Positions 16,988 through 25,691 of a stretch of DNA of 64,000 bases are shown piece by piece. The position numbers and the translations under genes are program-made. The notes beneath the pieces were generated by a model, which searched no databases, was not told where the DNA came from, and worked only from the letters and a program-made list of their open reading frames with translations. Every line of letters begins with the position of its first letter. The first letter of the stretch is position 1. Source of the stretch: Leptospiraceae bacterium (GTDB lineage Bacteria > Spirochaetota > Leptospiria > Leptospirales > Leptospiraceae); assembly GCA_027485405.1 (NCBI GenBank), contig JAIXRB010000024.1:1-64000 (forward strand), read 5' to 3'.

Positions 16988-18387
16988 TGCCTGTAGCTGA
17001 ACTGAAGCCTATACCGACTTCAGTCAAAGCAGGTTATGGATTTGCTGAAACAGGGATCACTGCGGTTCAGCTTTTTTCCCAAATCTATCTTTTAAAATTC
17101 TATACTGAGATTGTTGGGCTTAGCCCAACTCTGGCAGGAATTGCACTAGCAATGTCAGTCGTTTGGGATGCGATCAGTGATCCTTTAATGGGAACCGTTT
17201 CGGATCGCACCAGAACAAGATTGGGAAAACGTAGACCATATCTTCTTATAGGTGGACTTCTACTATCTCTTTCGATTTTACTTTTGTTCTCCCCGCCTAC
17301 TCTCGCATCCCAATGGGGCAAATTCTTTTATCTATTAGGCTCCTATGTTTTAGTAAATACGGCAATGACCGTTCTTTCAGTTCCTCATATTGCTTTGGGC
17401 GGTGAGATAACCTTTGAGCGAAATGACCGGACCTCCGTCTTCGGTTGGCGACTTTTTTTTAGTAATATAGGTATGCTTTTAGGGATGATCATTCCAGTGG
17501 CAATTCTCTCTTCTTTAGGTGATGAAAGTTCAAAAGCCAATATACAAACTTCGAGAGTTATGGCGGCTGAAATTGTTGCCGTGGTGATCTTAGTTTCTTC
17601 TCTCACTGCTTTTCTAGTTACGAAGGGATACGATAAAATAACTCCAATCGAAAAAGTGAAAAAATTACCGTTTTTTAAATCCTTTGTTTCTGTGCTCAGG
17701 AATCCTGTTTTTTTTCCACTTTTGATTTCCTTTGTAATAGCCACAATTGGGCGCACATTTAACTCCGCCATATCTTTGTTTTACTATGAGTATCGCTTGA
17801 ATTTAAAGGAATCGGACGTTATCATAAATATCCTTTTGCCTTTTTTCGTTGTTTTGATTTTATCTATTCCATTTTGGGTTTGGATTTCTAAGAAGTACGG
17901 GAAGAAGATCCCAGCTTTTCTCGGAATTTTTTCATTGGGAGCATTGACAATGATTGCCTATCCGCTTTTTCCCCCTGGTGAGATAAGACCTCCTTTGTTA
18001 GTTGCCATTTTGGGGGGGATCTTTGCGGGTTCCATTTTGATATTAGATTCCATTCTCACTGACGTAGTCGACTACGATGAAATGAAAACCAGAGATCACA
18101 GAGAAGGACTCTATTTTGGTTTCTGGAAAATGGGAACAAAGCTATCCCAAGCTTTTGGAATAGCCATCACAGGTTTCATCTTAGATGCGATTGGTTTTCA
18201 GGCAGGGGCTGAACAGCAAATCCCTGAGATTGGGTTCCGATTGGCTTTGCTATTTGGGCCAGGGGTTGGTTTTTTCTTTGTAGTAGGTTCATTTCTTTTT
18301 CTCTTTTTCCCTTTAACAGATGAAAAGCATATTCGCATTCAAAAAATCCTTTTGAAACGAAAAAGCAAAGCGGAGAGAAGTCATTGA
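16987..18387 (+). CDS. GPH-family cation symporter (MFS, MelB-like)
   Basis: A 466-residue inner-membrane transporter with about twelve hydrophobic segments. The cytoplasmic loop 2-3 signature WDAISDPLMGTVSDRTRTRLGKRRPYLL (about 58-85) is diagnostic of the glycoside-pentoside-hexuronide:cation family. A second-half motif DVVDYDEMKTRDHREGLYFGFW (about 359-380) also fits. Substrates of the family are sugars, but related members in bacteria that lack sugar use are orphans, so the substrate is open. It is translationally coupled on both sides: one-base overlap with the phosphatase before it and four-base overlap with the cyclase after it. Confidence 0.88.
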   Translation: MPVAELKPIPTSVKAGYGFAETGITAVQLFSQIYLLKFYTEIVGLSPTLAGIALAMSVVWDAISDPLMGTVSDRTRTRLGKRRPYLLIGGLLLSLSILLLFSPPTLASQWGKFFYLLGSYVLVNTAMTVLSVPHIALGGEITFERNDRTSVFGWRLFFSNIGMLLGMIIPVAILSSLGDESSKANIQTSRVMAAEIVAVVILVSSLTAFLVTKGYDKITPIEKVKKLPFFKSFVSVLRNPVFFPLLISFVIATIGRTFNSAISLFYYEYRLNLKESDVIINILLPFFVVLILSIPFWVWISKKYGKKIPAFLGIFSLGALTMIAYPLFPPGEIRPPLLVAILGGIFAGSILILDSILTDVVDYDEMKTRDHREGLYFGFWKMGTKLSQAFGIAITGFILDAIGFQAGAEQQIPEIGFRLALLFGPGVGFFFVVGSFLFLFFPLTDEKHIRIQKILLKRKSKAERSH

Positions 18388-19952
18388 AGTTTCTCTACAT
18401 ATTGACCCAGCTTGGGACTGGCTTTTTATCTTGTTTACTCGCTCTCGGGTTTATTTCAGCTACATTACCTTTGTTTCTCACAGGCGAATATCTGGTTATA
18501 AATGAAAAAATCACTAAATCCCTTTCACAAGATGCAATACTGATTTTTACAAGTTCTTGGGCATTCTTTGTTATAACAGCTTTTCAAATTTCTTACCACC
18601 TTCCTGTTCTACGAGGACTGGAGGCAAGAAGACTAGATAAGCCCGTTTCTGAATTAGCAAAAAAAAGATTGATCACAGGACCATTTATACTTGGACTTTC
18701 AACTCTTTTAGGATGGGAAATCTCAACTTTTTTATCCAATTGGAGGATTACTGTTCTGCTAGGTGAATATGGTAACAAAGGTTTTTCAGAGATTACTTTG
18801 TCGCTTTATGTAACTTGGGGTTTGTTTATCTTTGCTTTTTGTTTTTTTGTAGCCGACTACTTTAGTCGTCGCTATTTTTTACCCTACTTGATGCCAGAAG
18901 GAGGCGTTGGAAGGTTTTTTCGAGACAATGGTTTCTCTATTCTTAAAAAACTGATCCTGTATTGGTTTTCTATTTCTCTTTTCCCTACTCTAGTCATTTA
19001 TATTGCCTATTTGAATGCAAAATACAATCTGAACTCTACTTTAAGGCTAACAGACATTTTCTTTAAAGACACTTTGTTTTTCATGATTTTACTTCTACTT
19101 TCTCTTTCATTCATTCTTTCTTGGATTCTAGGAAAAGTGTTTCAAACTCCACTCAAAACAATGGCTATTGCCGCTAGAAAGATTCAAAACCGCGATTACA
19201 ATGTTGAGGTATTGGTTCATTCCTCAGATGAGCTCGGAGTTCTAGGTGATTCATTCAATGAAATGGCTTTGGATCTTCGAGACAAAGAGAAAATGAAGTC
19301 TAGTTTTGGAAAGTTAGTTGATCCGAGGATAAGAGACTATATTTTAAAGAACGATTTGAATCTTGGGGGTCAATTGGCCTATGCTACTATTCTTTTTTGT
19401 GATCTTAGAGGATTCACATCTTTATCCGAGAGAAGTTCTCCAGAAGCTGTCGTTTCTCTGTTGAATGAGTATTTCACACTAATGACAGAGGAAATAGAAA
19501 AGAACGAAGGATATGTGAATAAGTTTATTGGTGATGCTATTCTGGCAGTTTTTGGTACACCACTTTTAGTCGAAAATCATGCAGATAAAGCTCTCACCTG
19601 CGCTTTAGCCATGGAAGGAGCAATGCAAAGACTAAATTTGACAAGGCATTTGGATCAAGAAAAGATTTCAATGGGGATTGGGATTCATACTGGAAACCTG
19701 CTTTGTGGAAACATTGGTAGCAATCATCGTTTGGAGTTCACGGTAATTGGAGATACTGTCAACACAGCTTCTCGTGTAGAAGGTCTATCCAAATCCATCG
19801 GAAAATCTCTGTTATTAACAGATGTAACTTTTAAAGCTCTCTCTCCTGAACTGCAAAAATATTGCCAAAAATTAGGAAGCTATCCCATCCGGGGTAAGGA
19901 ATCTGAACAGATTCTATATTTTGCAGTTGCAAATCCACACTTGATTCCTTAA
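18384..19952 (+). CDS. membrane adenylate/guanylate cyclase, class III, with HAMP
   Basis: Starts with TTG at 18384 overlapping the transporter stop. The 522 residues have about six transmembrane helices (10-245), a HAMP linker (about 248-300) and a class III catalytic domain (about 325-510). Catalytic elements are complete: first metal Asp in FCDLRGFTSLSER, Lys and second Asp in NKFIGDAILAVFG, and the transition-state Asn and Arg in GDTVNTASRVE. It should make cAMP (or cGMP) at the inner membrane. Three cNMP-binding proteins in this window are possible receivers. Operon linkage to transporter and phosphatase suggests one signalling unit. Confidence 0.9.
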   Translation: MKFLYILTQLGTGFLSCLLALGFISATLPLFLTGEYLVINEKITKSLSQDAILIFTSSWAFFVITAFQISYHLPVLRGLEARRLDKPVSELAKKRLITGPFILGLSTLLGWEISTFLSNWRITVLLGEYGNKGFSEITLSLYVTWGLFIFAFCFFVADYFSRRYFLPYLMPEGGVGRFFRDNGFSILKKLILYWFSISLFPTLVIYIAYLNAKYNLNSTLRLTDIFFKDTLFFMILLLLSLSFILSWILGKVFQTPLKTMAIAARKIQNRDYNVEVLVHSSDELGVLGDSFNEMALDLRDKEKMKSSFGKLVDPRIRDYILKNDLNLGGQLAYATILFCDLRGFTSLSERSSPEAVVSLLNEYFTLMTEEIEKNEGYVNKFIGDAILAVFGTPLLVENHADKALTCALAMEGAMQRLNLTRHLDQEKISMGIGIHTGNLLCGNIGSNHRLEFTVIGDTVNTASRVEGLSKSIGKSLLLTDVTFKALSPELQKYCQKLGSYPIRGKESEQILYFAVANPHLIP

Positions 19953-19966
19953 ACTAGGAGTCAGAT

Positions 19967-20269
19967 ATGGATCAAAATCGAAGCAATCTCGCCAGTGTCC
20001 TTTTTGTTATCGTTTTTCTTTTTGCGGCAAGCGTTGCTTGTTCAGGTCAGATTTTAAAAAAAGTAGACCATGCTTTGGACTTATTAGAGCAAAACGATTC
20101 TGCTGGGTCCACTGCAAACTCGACTTCAGAAACACCATCTCAGCGGAACTCAAATCCAAATAATCAGTCCACTACAAATTTCACTACTTCCTCCACAGGA
20201 ACTCCAATGACCAATGCAACTGGCGGGGTCACGACTGGGGCAATCGGAACTACCCAAGGTTTGGATTGA
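19967..20269 (+). CDS. small Ser/Thr/Asn-rich lipoprotein
   Basis: 100 residues with an N-terminal hydrophobic signal (LASVLFVIVFLFAASVAC, Cys about residue 25) that fits a spirochaetal lipobox, a short helix (KKVDHALDLLEQND) and then a low-complexity tail of Ser, Thr, Asn and Gly to the end. A clear AGGAG ribosome-binding site lies eight bases before the ATG. It is the last gene of the co-directional chain beginning at 14.5 kb. The tail is probably disordered and surface-exposed. No family is recognised. Confidence 0.65.
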   Translation: MDQNRSNLASVLFVIVFLFAASVACSGQILKKVDHALDLLEQNDSAGSTANSTSETPSQRNSNPNNQSTTNFTTSSTGTPMTNATGGVTTGAIGTTQGLD

Positions 20270-20336
20270 AAAAAGTTTAAAATAAAATTTTTAAGCTGAA
20301 CTTTCGACTAAAATTCAAACCACTAGACCTAGAACT

Positions 20337-20837
20337 TCACTTTACATAATCAAAAAAATCATCTAACAGTGGCTTAAAGCAAGAGCGAATAGTGATTTTT
20401 GCCACTTTCTCATCTTTTGGCCCGTAATTTAAAATAATGTCGTTTGGATCTCGAATAAAAGAGAAAATATTCTCTATTCGAATAGAGGCTTGCCCATCTT
20501 TGATATCAATATAGTAGTCAAATTGGTGTTCATTGGCATCCACTTCTCCAATTCCGTATGGGACGTAACAACGAATATGCCCTTCTCCAACTAAAATTCC
20601 TTCTTCTGGATTTTCTTTTTTTATTTTAGAGTATTCTGGTTCTAATTTATATTCCAGCCACTGTTTAGCTTTCAAAAGGGATCGGGTTTTTTGGTAGGAA
20701 CGATTTTCTCGCCTTTCATCAATAGTTCTGTGCTTAGAAGAAACAATCCACAATCGGAGACACATAGAATCCGAAAAAACGACGAATGCGAAAACCATAA
20801 TACTGATTCTTCGAAGGTAACGAAAAAACTGTCTCAT
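20337..20837 (-). CDS. DUF4468 domain lipoprotein/exported protein
   Basis: 166 residues. An N-terminal hydrophobic stretch (RRISIMVFAFVVFSDSMCLRLW) with Cys at about residue 26 suggests export, possibly as a lipoprotein. The remainder has the DUF4468 pattern: a Glu/Gly-rich turn (LVGEGHIRCYVPY), a beta strand pair (FDYYIDIKDGQASIRIENIFS) and a C-terminal amphipathic helix (SCFKPLLDDFFDY). Family function is unknown; it adopts a TBP-like fold. The start overlaps the stop of a small upstream ORF by four bases, so they share a transcript. Confidence 0.65.
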   Translation of the reverse strand: MRQFFRYLRRISIMVFAFVVFSDSMCLRLWIVSSKHRTIDERRENRSYQKTRSLLKAKQWLEYKLEPEYSKIKKENPEEGILVGEGHIRCYVPYGIGEVDANEHQFDYYIDIKDGQASIRIENIFSFIRDPNDIILNYGPKDEKVAKITIRSCFKPLLDDFFDYVK

Positions 20838-21028
20838 ACTTCATCTCCCCAATGTGCTTTTTCCTGAAACAGGTCTTCGACGAGATCTGTAATTTTTCCG
20901 CGATTGGGTGGTGTCATCGGGAAAGGAATAACGTTGTCTGGTAGATTGCTTTTTGTCTGGTTTGCGTCCTTTTTTTTATGTCTCTTTGAACTCTTTCCAC
21001 CCTTCACATTTATAAGATCGGGAAACAC
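20834..21028 (-). CDS. small hypothetical protein upstream of the DUF4468 gene
   Basis: A 64-residue frame starting at GTG (21028) with AGGA just upstream. It overlaps the DUF4468 start in an ATGA arrangement, which supports translation. The sequence is basic at the N-terminus (KRHKKK) and Pro-rich in the middle (NVIPFPMTPPNRG), then acidic. There is no signal peptide. No family is recognised. The evidence is its coupling and its lack of an alternative on the plus strand. It is a modest-confidence gene. Confidence 0.45.
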   Translation of the reverse strand: MFPDLINVKGGKSSKRHKKKDANQTKSNLPDNVIPFPMTPPNRGKITDLVEDLFQEKAHWGDEV

Positions 21029-21109
21029 TTCCTGCTTTCTTCACTCTTAGAATTAAAAATAGATTGAAATTCGAAAGGAATGTTCTAGTTTTTCAAGGCA
21101 TAGTCCCTT

Positions 21110-21406
21110 ATGCTAGAGTTTGATCAAATCGACCTTATCAATTTTGCAGTGTATGGAAACGAAAAAGACCCTGAGTGGGACAGTATCCGCAACTTTGTCT
21201 CTTCCAACCCGACGGCACGCGAAAAAATGGAAGATTTGAAAAAGAGTCTGCTTCTAGCCACAGAAACTCAAAAACAGATGATTAAAGAAGAGAACTACTC
21301 TGGGTCGGAGGCAAACTTGGTGAAATCGACGACTTCAAAATCCAGTCGGGCTAACCTTAAAAATGGAACCAAAAAGTCTTGGTGGAGACGATTAACAGGA
21401 GATTGA
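21110..21406 (+). CDS. small hypothetical protein preceding the plsC-like gene
   Basis: 98 residues, soluble. The first 60 residues look helical (MLEFDQIDLINFAVYGNEKDPEW...), followed by a basic, Ser/Thr/Lys-rich tail ending KKSWWRRLTGD. The N-terminal helix with an acidic half resembles a small anti-sigma-like N-terminus, but no motif such as HXXXCXXC is present. A short gap of two bases separates it from the acyltransferase gene, which begins at 21409. It is probably co-transcribed with that gene. The function is unknown. Confidence 0.6.
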   Translation: MLEFDQIDLINFAVYGNEKDPEWDSIRNFVSSNPTAREKMEDLKKSLLLATETQKQMIKEENYSGSEANLVKSTTSKSSRANLKNGTKKSWWRRLTGD

Positions 21407-21408
21407 AA

Positions 21409-22131
21409 ATGGAAGTATCAGCTGACAAAGCAAAACGAAATGTTGAAAATATTAAGAAATTTATAACTCCTTTTTTCAATTTAGCTGTTTCTACACATGT
21501 TTACGGTTATCACAACATAGTGCCTACTGGAAAACTCATTCTAACGTGCAATCATCGAAGTGATATGGATCCGTTTGTGATTGGAGCCGCCTTCCCTAGG
21601 TTTATTTCTTGGATTGCCGCAGAGTATACCACTCGCATTCCCCTTTTCAAAGACCTAGTGGAAAGAACGGGCACCATTCCTATGGCAATTGATGGAAACA
21701 TTTCCATGTCCTCTATCAAAAAAGTTCAGCAGGTTTTCAAAAATGGGGACGTACTCGGCATTTTTCCTGAGGGTCATGACTATATGGTTAAAAACGATTT
21801 TAAAGGCCCCATGGCGAGTTTCCATGAAGGCTTTTCTGCATTTAGTCTTCGGAACAAAGTCGACATTCTTCCAGCGGTTTTGATCCCAGTAGAAGAAGTA
21901 GTATCCGACATTCCGCTTCCTCCCTTAGTTCGTGCCTTTATGGGGATGCCAAAGGAAGTTTGCAATATCAAAAAAAGAGTTGTCTACAAAGAAGTCAACC
22001 TTGTGTTTGGTGAAGTAATTGACCACAAAGATTACATCTCACTCCCACTGGCAGAGGGCATGAAGGCGCTAGCAGGTGAAACAAAGAAGCGCATGGAAGC
22101 TCTTCAGAAAGTGGACTATATCAAGAACTAG
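21409..22131 (+). CDS. 1-acyl-sn-glycerol-3-phosphate acyltransferase family protein
   Basis: I start at the ATG at 21409 (MEVSADKAK), with AGGAGA eight bases upstream. The 240-residue product has the PlsC-type core: NHRSDMDP (HX4D, about 46-53) and GIFPEGHDY (about 115-123). Substrate-pocket residues around RTGTIPM (about 85) are also typical. It transfers an acyl chain to lysophosphatidate or a similar acceptor at the inner membrane. The C-terminus is longer than the core only by a helix. It ends three bases before the convergent dapF gene. The exact acceptor is open. Confidence 0.85.
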   Translation: MEVSADKAKRNVENIKKFITPFFNLAVSTHVYGYHNIVPTGKLILTCNHRSDMDPFVIGAAFPRFISWIAAEYTTRIPLFKDLVERTGTIPMAIDGNISMSSIKKVQQVFKNGDVLGIFPEGHDYMVKNDFKGPMASFHEGFSAFSLRNKVDILPAVLIPVEEVVSDIPLPPLVRAFMGMPKEVCNIKKRVVYKEVNLVFGEVIDHKDYISLPLAEGMKALAGETKKRMEALQKVDYIKN

Positions 22132-22134
22132 AAA

Positions 22135-22977
22135 TCAAATCTCGATCTCACCTGTAAAGACTTCACGAGCTGGACCTGTCATAATCACGGAGCCTGATTC
22201 CTTCCAATCTATAAATAGGGTGCCCCCTCTGAGATCGATTTGGACCTGTCGTCCCGTTATTCCATTCAAATGACTAGCCACAGCAACGGCACAAGCTCCG
22301 GTTCCGCATGCCATAGTTTCACCAGAACCTCGTTCCCACGTTCTTTGGTAGAGATGGTCTTTCCCTAGTTTTTGGACGAATTCAACGTTTACCCTTTTTG
22401 GGAAAATGGGAAGGTGTTCGATCATAGGCCCCAATTCACGAACCGGAAAACTCTCGGCGTTCTCGACATAGATTATACAGTGGGGATTTCCCATACTAAC
22501 AGCCGAAAAGGAAAGCTCTTTTCCGGAAACTGTGATTTTCTGTTCTAGAATCGTATCTTGACTTGTCCACTGAACAGGGATTAGCTCAGGCCTAAGGATA
22601 GGCTCGCCCATATCAACTGAAATAAGAGAAATCTTTCCCTGGTTATCAGGAGATAGCTGAAGGGTCAATACACCTTTCCCAGTTTCTATTTTGGGAGATT
22701 TGTTGTTGGTTAAACCATGGTCATAGATGAACTTTCCAACACAGCGGATACCATTGCCGCACATCTCTGAGGAACTTCCATCTGAGTTGTACATATCCAT
22801 TTGAAAATCTCCTGATGTTGACTTTCTAATGAATATGACACCGTCTCCACCGACACCGAAGTTTCGATCTGACAATCGGATTATTTGGTCCGTAGTGAGC
22901 CGAATGTCCTCTTTTGTGGAATCGATATAGACATAGTCATTACCTATGCCTTCCATTTTCGTGAATTTTATTTTCAT
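22135..22977 (-). CDS. dapF: diaminopimelate epimerase
   Basis: Converts LL- to meso-diaminopimelate for lysine and peptidoglycan (spirochaete cell walls use related diamino acids). Both active-site cysteines are visible in their signatures: [12 protein letters not shown] (about 72-83) and [12 protein letters not shown] (about 220-231). The N-terminus [15 protein letters not shown] is typical. The 280-residue length is normal. The gene converges with the acyltransferase gene and is divergent from the methyltransferase at 23094. Confidence 0.95.
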   Translation of the reverse strand: MKIKFTKMEGIGNDYVYIDSTKEDIRLTTDQIIRLSDRNFGVGGDGVIFIRKSTSGDFQMDMYNSDGSSSEMCGNGIRCVGKFIYDHGLTNNKSPKIETGKGVLTLQLSPDNQGKISLISVDMGEPILRPELIPVQWTSQDTILEQKITVSGKELSFSAVSMGNPHCIIYVENAESFPVRELGPMIEHLPIFPKRVNVEFVQKLGKDHLYQRTWERGSGETMACGTGACAVAVASHLNGITGRQVQIDLRGGTLFIDWKESGSVIMTGPAREVFTGEIEI

Positions 22978-23093
22978 TGGATTCTAGCCTAGGACAAATT
23001 TTCGAGAACAAGCCGATATTGCAAGTCCTACGAAGAAATACAAGGTTTTTCATTTGACCTATAACCTCTCAAAACAACCATAAAAGGTAATTC

Positions 23094-23948
23094 ATGAAAA
23101 ATTGTATTCTCTGCAACAGTCCTGAAAGTACTACCGTTTTCATCGAGAACAATATTGCTATTGTTAAATGTTCGAATTGCGGACATGTGTATTCTGGTTA
23201 TGAACAAACGGAACATTACGAAGGCTATTGGGATGGCGGAGAAGAATCATACGATTTGGAATGGTGGGACAAGGCTCATCGCGCAATTTATAAAGATTTC
23301 ATTTCTCACTATATTCAAAAGGAAAACGGAAGCTTATTGGACGTAGGCTGTGGGCTAGGCTACTTCGTCAAAGCAGTCCTAACTTCAAAACCTAAATGGG
23401 AAGTGGTTGGTTACGAGATTTCCGAGAAAGCTGTTGGCTTTGCAAAAAAAGAAAACGGACTGAAATCGGTTTTTTCAGGTCTTGTCCAAGATTCAGGCCT
23501 ACAACAAAATCACTTTGATATCATCACACTTTGGGACGTCATTGAACATATTCCGAAGCCACACAGCCTCTTAACGTATCTTTTTTCATTGCTCAAGCCT
23601 GGGGGGATTTTGTTTTTACAAACTCCTAATTTTCCCGTGCAGTTAGCAAAGGCAAAACTCAAAGTTTTTCTAAAAGGAATGCAAGCTGATGGGCATTATT
23701 TGGAAGCAAAAGATCACGTGAACAATTATAGCATGGCAACCCTAGCTGAGTTAGGACGGCAATGTGGTTTTGAATCTCCTGATTTCAAAGTATTAATGCC
23801 GATTCTTTCTGTTTCTGGTTCAAAAAGCCAATTGGCAGTTTTAGCTAAGGTGATTTTTTATTATTCTACAAAGCTGCTTTTTTTTCTCAGTTTCAGAAAA
23901 TGGAACGCGAACAATACTCTGTTTTTAACTTTGAGAAAGCCGAGCTAG
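23094..23948 (+). CDS. class I SAM-dependent methyltransferase with N-terminal zinc ribbon
   Basis: 284 residues. Two cysteine pairs (CILCNSPES, CSNCGHVYSG) in the first 35 residues form a small zinc ribbon. The Rossmann SAM-binding core follows: LLDVGCGLGYFVKAV (about 82-96), VVGYEIS (about 104) and DIITLWDVIEHI (about 139-150), then LLKPGGILFLQTPN. This domain arrangement is common in methyltransferases of lipopolysaccharide, sugar and secondary metabolism. Its 3' end overlaps the convergent HAD gene by 24 bases. The substrate is unknown. Confidence 0.85.
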   Translation: MKNCILCNSPESTTVFIENNIAIVKCSNCGHVYSGYEQTEHYEGYWDGGEESYDLEWWDKAHRAIYKDFISHYIQKENGSLLDVGCGLGYFVKAVLTSKPKWEVVGYEISEKAVGFAKKENGLKSVFSGLVQDSGLQQNHFDIITLWDVIEHIPKPHSLLTYLFSLLKPGGILFLQTPNFPVQLAKAKLKVFLKGMQADGHYLEAKDHVNNYSMATLAELGRQCGFESPDFKVLMPILSVSGSKSQLAVLAKVIFYYSTKLLFFLSFRKWNANNTLFLTLRKPS

Positions 23949-24677
23949 GGCAAAGTTTATTGCACTGATCGTTTGATCCGTTTGAAAAACTTCAGTTCCA
24001 TGCCGACTTGGTAAAGAATTCACCTTCCCAGAGCTCCCAAAAATCTCTGTTATATGTATGCTTGGGATTCCCACCCTTGCCCCACCTTCGATGTCGTCAT
24101 CCAGGTTATCGCCAATGATCAAGCTTCTTTTGGGGCTTTCATTTACTTTAGAGAGAGCATACTCAAAAAACTTTGTACTAGGCTTTTCAAGACCGACTTC
24201 CTCAGAACAGACAAATTGAAATTTGAGTTCTGGCGGAAGAAAGCTTCGGATTTTTAAACCTTGTGTCCGCAGATTTTCATTCGTTACAAAGCAAATCGTG
24301 GTTTTAGTCTGCACTTCAAGTAGTAGATCAAACAAATCCTTCCATTTTGGCTGGTTGCTCTTTTCCTCTTGGAGAAAATACGAAAAATGGAAATTGTATC
24401 GACCTTCTAACCAAAAGACTAATTCAAAGTGGGACACCGATAGTTCGCCTTTCCAGGCTTCAATAAGATTCTTAAAATATAGGATTCTAAGGCGATTGGA
24501 AGAATGCCCTACTAGCAGGTCTTTTGTGATTTTTCTGGCTTTTTCATAGTTTTCGAAGAAAAAAGTTTGAGATCCATAGCCTTTCTCCTCCCAATCCTTT
24601 GCTAAAGCCTGGATTGTAGATTCATACACCAAACGAGACGGTAGAACGGTGTTGTCTAAATCTAAAAATAATGCCAT
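23925..24677 (-). CDS. HAD-superfamily hydrolase
   Basis: 250 residues with the four haloacid-dehalogenase motifs: FLDLDNTVLPS (nucleophile Asp, about 4-14), CFVTNE (Thr, about 149-154), EKPSTKFF (Lys, about 184-191) and IIGDNLDDDIEGGARVG (acidic pair, about 206-222). A helical cap domain lies between motifs I and II. It is probably a small-molecule phosphatase; the substrate cannot be predicted. It lies downstream of the fliD operon on the same strand, separated by a hairpin. Confidence 0.87.
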   Translation of the reverse strand: MALFLDLDNTVLPSRLVYESTIQALAKDWEEKGYGSQTFFFENYEKARKITKDLLVGHSSNRLRILYFKNLIEAWKGELSVSHFELVFWLEGRYNFHFSYFLQEEKSNQPKWKDLFDLLLEVQTKTTICFVTNENLRTQGLKIRSFLPPELKFQFVCSEEVGLEKPSTKFFEYALSKVNESPKRSLIIGDNLDDDIEGGARVGIPSIHITEIFGSSGKVNSLPSRHGTEVFQTDQTISAINFALARLSQS

Positions 24678-24700
24678 ACTGTTTGTTACTCTTTCTACTT

Positions 24701-24728
24701 TATTTCTCTGCTTCTAGAAAGAGAAATA
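24701..24728. terminator. hairpin between the fliD-operon and the HAD gene
   Basis: TATTTCTCT (24701-24709) and AGAGAAATA (24720-24728) form a perfect 9-bp stem around a 10-base loop. It follows the stop of the minus-strand gene at 24736. There is no U-run directly after the stem, so termination is only probable. Confidence 0.4.
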
Positions 24729-24735
24729 TAGAAAT

Positions 24736-25689
24736 TTAAACTTTTTGAATTACTTCTTTCAAAAATGGGTAAAAAGCCTCAAGTAGATCGGGCAGCTCGT
24801 ATTCTAAAATGTCACCAGCCAATACTATATCGTTCTTTTCCATTGCCTGAGCTACACTGCCCAGTGTTTGGTTTAATTGCAGAGAGATTTCTGAAAAAGT
24901 TTTTCCTTCAATGCTAATGTCCGACCAAACTACATTTGCATATCTCTGCTGAATAGTTACAATGGCTGAGATGACTGAATTGAGATCACTAATAGCGTCT
25001 GTTAGAATTTCGTTTGCCAAATGATCTTTGCCTGATTGAAAGTTTTCATTGACCAACATAAAGTCTTTCTTAACTGATTCAAATCGATCGAGAAATCCAG
25101 AAATAATTTCTTTCAATTCGACATCGCTTAGGCGAACTAACGCAAGCCTTCCACTCAAGTCCATCAAGAAGAGCTTTAGATCACGCAGATTTTCTAGAAA
25201 AGCTTCGATACTTTGCATTGAATCTAATTGTGAAGACCCTTCTTTCAAAGAAATTATGATCTCTTCTACATTTTTTCCATTGCCCATAGGTCGAATTAGC
25301 GACAAGTTTAAGTGCAAAATGTTCTTGGTGGCGAAGATCATGCTTTCTATCCAAGGCATTCCTTCTTTCAAATCATTAGATTCTTGCTCTGTCAAAGAGT
25401 CTCGGCCTACCAAAGTGTTTCCAACCTTGTCAACATAGGAATCCAGTTCGACTAGACTGTTTTCAATCATGTCGAGTTCTTCACCAATGAAAAAGTCTAA
25501 TCTCTCTGTCGTAGACACTTCCAGATCTTGGATTTCGGAGGAACTAACCTCTTTTCCATCTACTGTAAAGTGAAGTAGGTATTTTCCATTATTTTCAATC
25601 CATTGGGTCATTTGATCAATCACTTGCGATAGTTGGGTCTCACCATTTAAGGTTGTATCGATTTTTTCTTCATTGATATAAATGTTCAT
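24736..25689 (-). CDS. fliD-linked protein: beta-grasp-like N-terminus plus helical repeats
   Basis: A 317-residue soluble protein starting two bases after fliD, so probably translationally coupled. Residues 1-85 look like a small beta domain (MNIYINEEKIDTTLNG, LLHFTVDGKEV, LDFFIGEEL). The rest is a series of long amphipathic helices (about 90-317) with Leu/Ile/Glu/Asp heptads and no Cys. No catalytic motif is visible. It has no signal peptide. Coupling to the flagellar cap gene suggests a cytoplasmic partner such as a chaperone for FliD or flagellin export, a role played elsewhere by FliS/FliT, but the sequence is not recognisably FliS or FliT. Confidence 0.7.
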   Translation of the reverse strand: MNIYINEEKIDTTLNGETQLSQVIDQMTQWIENNGKYLLHFTVDGKEVSSSEIQDLEVSTTERLDFFIGEELDMIENSLVELDSYVDKVGNTLVGRDSLTEQESNDLKEGMPWIESMIFATKNILHLNLSLIRPMGNGKNVEEIIISLKEGSSQLDSMQSIEAFLENLRDLKLFLMDLSGRLALVRLSDVELKEIISGFLDRFESVKKDFMLVNENFQSGKDHLANEILTDAISDLNSVISAIVTIQQRYANVVWSDISIEGKTFSEISLQLNQTLGSVAQAMEKNDIVLAGDILEYELPDLLEAFYPFLKEVIQKV

Positions 25690-25691
25690 GT

